Assembly (NCBI GenBank): GCA_001792895.1
Contig: MARA01000002.1
Location: 1,798,001 to 1,862,000 of the forward strand
DNA: 64,000 nt
Source: Lentinus brumalis
Lineage: Eukaryota; Basidiomycota; Agaricomycetes; Polyporales; Polyporaceae
Direction of reading: 5' to 3'
Program-made: the position numbers and the translations under genes
The notes under the pieces: generated by a model
What the model saw: the letters and a program-made list of their open reading frames with translations, nothing else
What the model was told of the DNA's origin: nothing
Database searches by the model: none
In this document: positions 57,759-64,000 of the stretch, piece after piece
How positions within the stretch are numbered: the stretch's first letter is position 1
How the letters are laid out: every line of letters starts with the position of its first letter

Positions 57759-59912
57759 ATGATTCAGAAGACGAACGCCCGCTCCGGTAGCACTTCTGCT
57801 GCTCCTGGGCGGCAGATGTCGGCTTCAGAGGGCCCAGAGACATGGGGCCAGTGGCATGGTCGCAAGTCAGTGGTCCCTTCATCTCGTTTCCACTGATGAC
57901 TGATACCATTATACATCCGTTGCGCTGGCCCGCATTAGACACTACTCCTTGGAGGTTGTACAACATCCTATCAGGGCTCGGATGTGCGGTTTCGGCGATA
58001 AAGTGAGTGCTTCTGTGCAGTCTTCCCGCGTCATGCTAACGGTCGTCCCTCAAGGATCGCCGACCATTAGCTCCGGCCGCTGTTGCCAAAATGATTGTCA
58101 GAAGGGAGGACGGGACTGTCGTCGATGTCGAGTGCGTCCATCCACGAATACCTTCGCCCTCTTCTCACGGTTGTCCTCCTTGCAGTGAGATTGATTGTTC
58201 ATTCTTCCTGGTGACGGTGGACTTGTGGTCCGCTGACGGCAAACATGAAATGAATCTTGTCCTACACCCCACATCGGCGGACCGCTACGTCCCCGCTAAT
58301 ACCCCAAAGGGCAAACGCAGAGGCACTGTCACCGCAAACACGTCTTCCAATCAGCGATCAAGCCGTCAGAGTCCAGAGCGGTCTGCTCCTACACCCAATA
58401 CAGCTCAGTATCCCCAGGTATGTCGCTCAAATCCTTACGCCTCCGTGTCCCATTGAGGATATGGCCTGCAGCCACTGTCCACTGCAATGACACCCTATAC
58501 ACAGCCAACCAATGCATCCTACAGTCCACAGGGCTATCCATTCCCCGCACAGCCAGCCCCAGTCCCGGAATCCAATACATTCCCGCCCGTTCATCCGTAT
58601 GCGGCTACGCCCGACGCCAATGCGCCCTCTTGGGGCCATTTCCCTGCAGCCTCAAACGTCGACCGAACTCAGTCGTACGGGCCACCCGCTCTACCCTCCA
58701 TCCACTCTATCAATCGCACCGCGTCTCCCACCAACGCTGAGTCTAATGCTCCCGAGTACGGCGCCCCCGCCCAGGGCGGAGCCAACGCTAGCCAGGAGTG
58801 GCAAGTGCAGACGCCCGTCAGGGATGATCAGGGCGGCGTTGACTATCGAACATGGCCACAGCAGCCCGCTTACTCTGCCATGGAGGGTCAATCCATCCCG
58901 CCGCCGCCTCCCGGACATACGGCGCCGAACGCGGATCCCCGAGATGCAGCCTATAGCAGCGTCGCGCCCGCAGCGGGAGGGGCTCGGAAGGGTACCCGCC
59001 GCAGGCGCGTTACTCGCAGGAGCCATTTACACCCGTCCAGACCAGTCCTACGCAGCAGATCGACTCGTCGATGTATGCGTCGGCGTCATATGCTCAGCAG
59101 CAGCACCAGCAGCAAACCCAATCACAATATCATCAGGGTTCGTACCAGGAACCGACACCGCCGTCAACGATTCCACCCTTGCCCCGCCATACCTACACTC
59201 GGACCTTGGTCGGACCGCTGGCATCGAATGCTTGCCGCCTTCTGGACGAGCACCGTAAGCCCGGGATCTTCTTCCTTTTCCAAGACCTGTCAATCAGAAC
59301 CGAAGGTGGGTCTTCATTTCTCGGCATCCATATGGGTCCTAGCCTCTATCGAACTGCATTGAATGCCAACATTTGTTGCGGATAGGAACCTTCCGTCTTA
59401 GGCTTCGCCTCATGAACGTCGGCGCGTAAGTGGTCTATGATAGCACATCTACCGCCCATTCTTTTGCGAGTGCGGCGGGGACGGAACTGGGTTCGCTGAC
59501 CTGACGCATCCACAGCCCGCCGGCACCTGAGCCTCGAGCGTCCTCCGTTCATACAGACGTGTCACCTGTCCTCGCCCAGACATTCACAGAACCATTCGTG
59601 GTCTTCTCTGCGAAGCGCTTCCCCGGAGTCCCCGGTATGTGTCTCTCATCCCGACGCTTACAGAAACCCCGTTCGCAATACCGCGCCGGATGCTCACTCT
59701 GCCATATGATATCCAGACACGACCGCGCTATCCATTGCCTTGGGCAACCAAGGCCAGAAACTCCCGTTGGTGCGTCACCGCCATCACCGCAGCCCTCTTA
59801 GGACGGGGCTAACCAGTGTGCGCAGCGGAACCGTAACGGGTCCAACAAGCAGGGACGAAAGAGGCGGCGCGATGGTTCAGACGGTTCCGGAGACGAGTCA
59901 GACGAAGCATGA
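57759..59912 (+). CDS. velB: Velvet-domain regulator, VelB type, with a large insert in the domain
   Basis: Exons 57759-57865, 57939-58002, 58055-58131, 58186-58417, 58505-59305, 59386-59425, 59516-59634, 59717-59769 and 59826-59912. Velvet proteins are NF-kappaB-like DNA-binding regulators of fungal development and secondary metabolism. The first half of the domain reads YSLEVVQHPIRARMCGFGDK, DRRPLAPAAVAKMIVRRED and CSFFLVTVDLWSADG. The second half is LVGPLASNACRLLDEHRKPG, IFFLFQDLSIRTEGTFRLRL, FSAKRFPGVP and TALSIALGNQGQKLPLRNRN. About 260 residues of Pro/Ser/Gln-rich sequence lie between them; a split domain is the mark of VelB. The C-terminus has a nuclear signal (GRKRRR). The spliced length is one base short. 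The frame breaks at the G run 58979-58982 in the insert, consistent with one lost G. The exact paralogue name is inferred from the insert. Confidence 0.88.
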
Positions 59913-60120
59913 ATGCAAAGCTTCCGGTATCAGCAGCAGTCCCGCCGCCGATTGTAAATTTAGAGCCGAGTTTCTTCCCTTCGACCCCGGGACACACGCG
60001 CGCGTTCGAGTGGATAGTCCCTGTCCTACTGATAGTTTGTATGCCTTCCTCTTACACTTATAATCTCGATGCTTGAGTTATTCGTTTTTTGCCCGCATGC
60101 AATGTTTATCTGGCTGTCTT

Positions 60121-63100
60121 TCACGATCTACCCTGTGCTGTATTTGTGTACCCCGAAGTGCGCCGCATGAGCTCGTACTCGCGTACTAGTTGAACCGTCT
60201 GCGGGAAACGTTCGTAGATCTCGCCCAGCACCAATCCTGCCGCCTGTGTCCGTCTCCTGATCTCCTCCGCATCCACCGCCATCTGCTCGAACTCCATGTC
60301 CGACTCAGGCTGCACGGCCTGCACCAGCCTGCCTGACCTGAGATGAGTGAGCACCCGTCCGAGCAGAACCAGCGTCGCGCCATGCGGCCGCCAGGTGTTC
60401 CATAGCGGTGACATGGTGTGGAGAAGGTGCAAGGGATGCGCGAAGTCTTCCGCCGCCGATCGTCCAGGGACTCCCAGTTGTGCAAGCGCCGCGTCCAGCG
60501 CTCAGCCACGGCCTTTCTGCGCTCGGCCGCATGCAACGGGGCTTCTGGCCGGGCTGGCGGCAGGTCACCCTCCTCAGGGGGAGGAAGATCGAGCGTGAGC
60601 GGGGACATGGGGTGCATATCGCGCTCGCGCTCGAGATGACGACGGCTCTGGCGCTGGTAGCGCAAAATAACGTTCTCAACAATGTCGAAGGCGCGCTGCG
60701 GCTCGCCAGCCCGGACGAGGGCGGCGACCAGATGGTTCCAGTTGTGCGAGTCGAACTGCAGGCCCTGGTCCTTGAGCGTCTTCCATGTTTGCGCGATCTC
60801 GGTGTGCTTGCCGGCCGCTGAGAGCGCGTCAATGAGGATCGAGAACGGGACGCACATGAGCGAGCCATATGCGCGCAGGTTCGGGGTCTGGGCAGCATCC
60901 GGGCTGAGGAGCGTGTTCTGACGGGTGAACTCGAGGCCCAGGCGGTAGATCTCAGGCCAGATGGCTTGAACCGCAGCTATGTTTCCAGTCCGACGGTGCA
61001 CGTCGAGGAGCATCGTTAGAGTCCCGAGCGTCGGACTGCCCCCGGAGCGGAGCATGTCCTGGTACAGTTGCTCGACCTTCTCGGGCTCCTCATGTTGCAC
61101 AAACGCGTTGAGTAGGGGCCGATAGACCGTCTCGATGGTGAGTCGACGTCCGCCTATGAGTTGTAGCCAAGTGTCGTCGGTACCACTCTCCATGAGCGAG
61201 TTCAGGAACTCTTGTGCGACCATCCTGCCGTTCTCGCTCTTCTGTTCACCATACGCCTTGAGGATGGCCGCGTACGTGACGGCGTTCGGCTCGATACCGC
61301 GAGACTTCATCTCGTCCAGCATAGCCTTCGCACGGAGACGCCTCCCCTGGCGGAGGTAGCCACTCATGAGGACGGTCAAGACGTACACGTCCGCCTGCAG
61401 CGACGTCTGCTTCTCCTCGCGGACGAGGCGATCCATCTCCTCGAAAAGTTCCTCGGCGATGTCCATGAAGCCAGAGTCACAGGCGGACTGGATGAGGAGA
61501 ACGAAGGTTCGGGAATCCGGACGGAGGTTCTTCCGAGGCAGTTGTCGGAAGATGTGGGCAATGGTACGGAAGGGCGCACCGACGAGAACATAGGCCTTCA
61601 TGAGCGTGTTGACCACCTCGATGGTGATAGCAGCCCCTGCACGACCGGGCGTGCAGAGGTAGTCCCAAGCACGGATGACCCCGTCCCAAGAACCGGCCTC
61701 GGCATGCGCGTTCATGATAGCGGTCACCATAGCTCGGTCGGGAACGACGCCATCCTGGACGGCACGCTTGTAGAGCTGCTCAGCCGACATAGGGTCGCCG
61801 CGACTCGCAAGAACGGAGATGATAGTTGTGCAGATGACGGCAGTCATAGCGACACCTGAGTCGCGCATCTGGTCCAAGAGCGTGCTCATGGAAGTGACGT
61901 CTCCGCGAGAAGCGAAGCTCTCGAGGACGATGCTGTAGACGTGTAGGTCAGGTCGGAACCCGGCATCGGAGAGCTTCCCCAACCACAGATTAACGCCATC
62001 GAGATCGCCCACCTGGGCGTGAGCGTAGATGACGGTGGTGTAGTGTATGATATTAGGGCGATCCTGTTTTCGAGTGGCGGTGGAGGGGAAGAATTCATTA
62101 AAGAGCTCTAAGACGCGGCCAGGATTCCCAGCCTTGGCGTATGCGTGCATGATGGAGTTCTTGTCATTAAAGTACGCGAGTTTCCGCCGACGAAGCTTGT
62201 CGTAATGGGCCTCTGCGGCGGCGACATCCCCTTGATGAGAGCGGAGGTACAGGCCGGTGGAGTGGTACGGCGCAAACTGAGACTCAGTCGGGGAGGGTAG
62301 CGGGGCGAAGAGTGCGGACGCTTCATCGAAGAGGTCTTCTCTCACCAAGTCACGGATGACGAGGAAGAGTGTTCCATCTTGAAGCGGGACAGACTCCTTC
62401 TGCATCAGCCGCAGGACAGCATGGGCGTCCTTGGCTCGTTCAGCTCCCGTCATGGCCAGAATGAGCAAGGTGCCGGCAAAAGAGAGCTGCTTCTTGGACC
62501 AAAGTGACAGATGTGACCTAAGGCTTTGAACTGGGTCCTCCAAACAGGCGAGTATGTCCAGGGACGTCGATCGGAATAGAGTGGCCGCGCGCATCAGAGC
62601 TGGATTGCGCCATGCGGTGTGTGGACGGTTGAAGTACCCGCTCAACAGTTCCGCCTCCTGCACGAGGTAGTCGAAGACCGCGGATGATCCACTGTACTGT
62701 CGCATCGCGTGGGCAATGACGGTGAAGACTTGCACGACGTTCGCCCGCTGCTGCGCCTTGTGCATAGGGTCCGTGAGCTTGAACATGGTGCGAGCGGCTT
62801 CAATGGCGTCATCCAGCCTCCCCTCCATTGCCAAGGCGGAGATAAGCACGTTGTTCCAACGTACTCTGATGAGGTTGCGCGGCATGTCCTGTATCCCGGG
62901 GTCTATGTGATGCAGAGCGTTGCGTATTCGCGTACCCCAAAGGCGCAGGAACTCCGGGGACACTTCGCCCTGGTGCCCGCTCGCGACGGACATCGTTAGG
63001 TTGGCCATGAATGCGACCGCAGTGGACGCAGGCCCTGGCGCCTCCCCATAGCTGTCACAGAGACACTGGTAAGCATGCCATGCGTCATCGGCGGAAAACG

Positions 63101-63675
63101 CGTCTGCGCCTTCCGCCACGTCCTTGAAGGTTTTCTGCCAGATATGCTGCTCGTCCGGAGGTGTTGTATGTCGAGAGGGCTCGGCCGCAGTCCGGCTGGA
63201 GGCATGCCGTCTCTGAGCCACGTCGACTTGCCTGATCCAGGTCCGCAGTGACGGTATGTGGCTCCGACTTCCTGAAGCGATGTATTTGTGCCCAGGGGAG
63301 CGGCGTGCTCGGGACGCGAAGATGTGAACCTCGTCATAGGAGCGGCCGTCGCGTCTGAAATACACGACAGACGTTCACCGCTGCTGCGCAGAACGGGAGA
63401 AGATGAGATCACTCACCCACGACGGCCTCCCAACTCCTGAGGCGACAGCTGTCCGAAGAGCTGCTGCAGGCTCCGTACTCGTCCTCTGGCAGTGCTTTTC
63501 CCTTGCCCTTCCCTTCCACGGACCTCGGATGGGGTGTGAAGAAATCCGATGCCAGGGACTGTTTCACGGAACGCATGGCGGTCCCAAAGGAAGAGTTGGA
63601 CGCGAACACTTGGGCAGCGAGTGGGCGAGACGGGAAGAGGGAGGTGAGGACGGAGGCAGCGAGAGGTTCCAACAT
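60121..63675 (-). CDS. Large mitochondrial pentatricopeptide repeat (PPR) protein
   Basis: Two exons, 63417-63675 and 60121-63354. The start MLEPLAASVLTSLFPSRP with few acids looks like a mitochondrial presequence. From about residue 200 onward, degenerate 35-residue PPR units are visible, for example NIIHYTTVIYAHAQVGDLDG, DLHVYSIVLESFASRGDVTS, DRAMVTAIMNAHAEAGSWDG, DVYVLTVLMSGYLRQGRRLR and NAVTYAAILKAYGEQK. PPR proteins bind organellar RNA; this one probably affects expression of a mitochondrial transcript, and the target is unknown. The spliced length is two bases short of a multiple of three. The breaks are at a G run near 63471-63474 (DEYG should continue SLQQLFGQLSP) and near 60450-60451 (DDRRR should continue EDFAHPLHLLHTM). 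Without them, the N- and C-terminal segments fall out of frame. Full length would be about 1,164 residues. Confidence 0.85.
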
Positions 63676-64000
63676 CACCGCACTCGCCGAGACGAGGGGT
63701 GGACTGTACCCTGTGCGGCGCGTCGCTGTGAGCACGTGATGCCGCGAGCGTCGCGCACAGAACATACCTGGATGAGCAGCAGGTCGCAGGGCAGGGTGGA
63801 TGGGGTGGGCGACGACATGCACGAGTGAGCGACGTCTGCTCACCACGGCCAGGCCCAAGACGCTGTGCGGCAATTGCCGCCCTCTCCGAATTTTGGATCT
63901 CTAGACGCCGCCCGCCTCGCGTTGGCCACCTCGGCTTCGCACGAACCACTAAGTTCGAACCGCGCCCTCCGCTGCTCGTCCCCGCCGTCGCTGTCCCCGC
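63676..64000. other. Upstream region of the PPR gene at the window edge
   Basis: 325 GC-rich bases with no recognised gene. They probably contain the PPR promoter and perhaps the start of a divergent neighbour outside the window. Confidence 0.4.

Overview
The window reads as nuclear DNA of a filamentous mushroom-forming fungus (Agaricomycete, most likely a polypore-type basidiomycete). The evidence is: genes broken by many 45-75 base GT..AG introns, GC-rich third codon positions, a DUF6534-type multi-pass membrane protein, single-pass membrane proteins of a kind common in these fungi, and close resemblance (from memory, not searched) of the housekeeping proteins to basidiomycete orthologues. 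I recognise about 28 protein loci and no tRNA, rRNA, CRISPR array or intact transposon.

Layout. 1-2,997: a 3'-truncated unknown gene (minus) divergent from an unknown ten-exon gene (plus). 3,166-5,600: a minisatellite, then a 5'-truncated, broken glutamate carboxypeptidase II-like gene with a histidine-rich insert. 6,116-7,840: an FMN-dependent 2-hydroxy-acid oxidoreductase. 8,518-14,155: three minus-strand genes (DUF6534 membrane protein; coiled-coil protein with a Cys/His C-terminus; type I membrane protein with a PPxY tail). 14,156-16,746: a gene-poor gap. 16,747-34,292: a dense housekeeping block with RIB1 (riboflavin), VPS17 (retromer), an M24 peptidase, LEU2 (leucine), NOB1 (40S maturation), ARPC3 (actin), a YVC1-like TRP channel, PSF2 (GINS) and haspin kinase. 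35,081-40,680: an unknown nuclear-type protein and two related membrane proteins, the second broken. 42,457-51,053: a VWA protein without a MIDAS, a PP2C phosphatase, a USP deubiquitinase and a C2H2 factor. 53,136-63,675: an F-box protein, an ArfGAP, a VelB-like velvet regulator and a mitochondrial PPR protein.

Several genes form head-to-head pairs with short shared promoters: LEU2/NOB1, ARPC3/YVC1, PSF2/haspin, and the first two unknown genes. PSF2/haspin shares an ACGCGT box, and LEU2/NOB1 shares Gcn4-like sites and a 16-base palindrome.

A cross-cutting point concerns sequence quality. Six otherwise well-conserved multi-exon genes have spliced lengths exactly one base (two in the PPR gene) short of a multiple of three. 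Each break maps to a short G or C run. This looks like a systematic loss of G/C bases in the assembly, and it should temper every pseudogene call here. Exon boundaries were placed by eye from splice consensus and reading frame; no search or transcript data were available.
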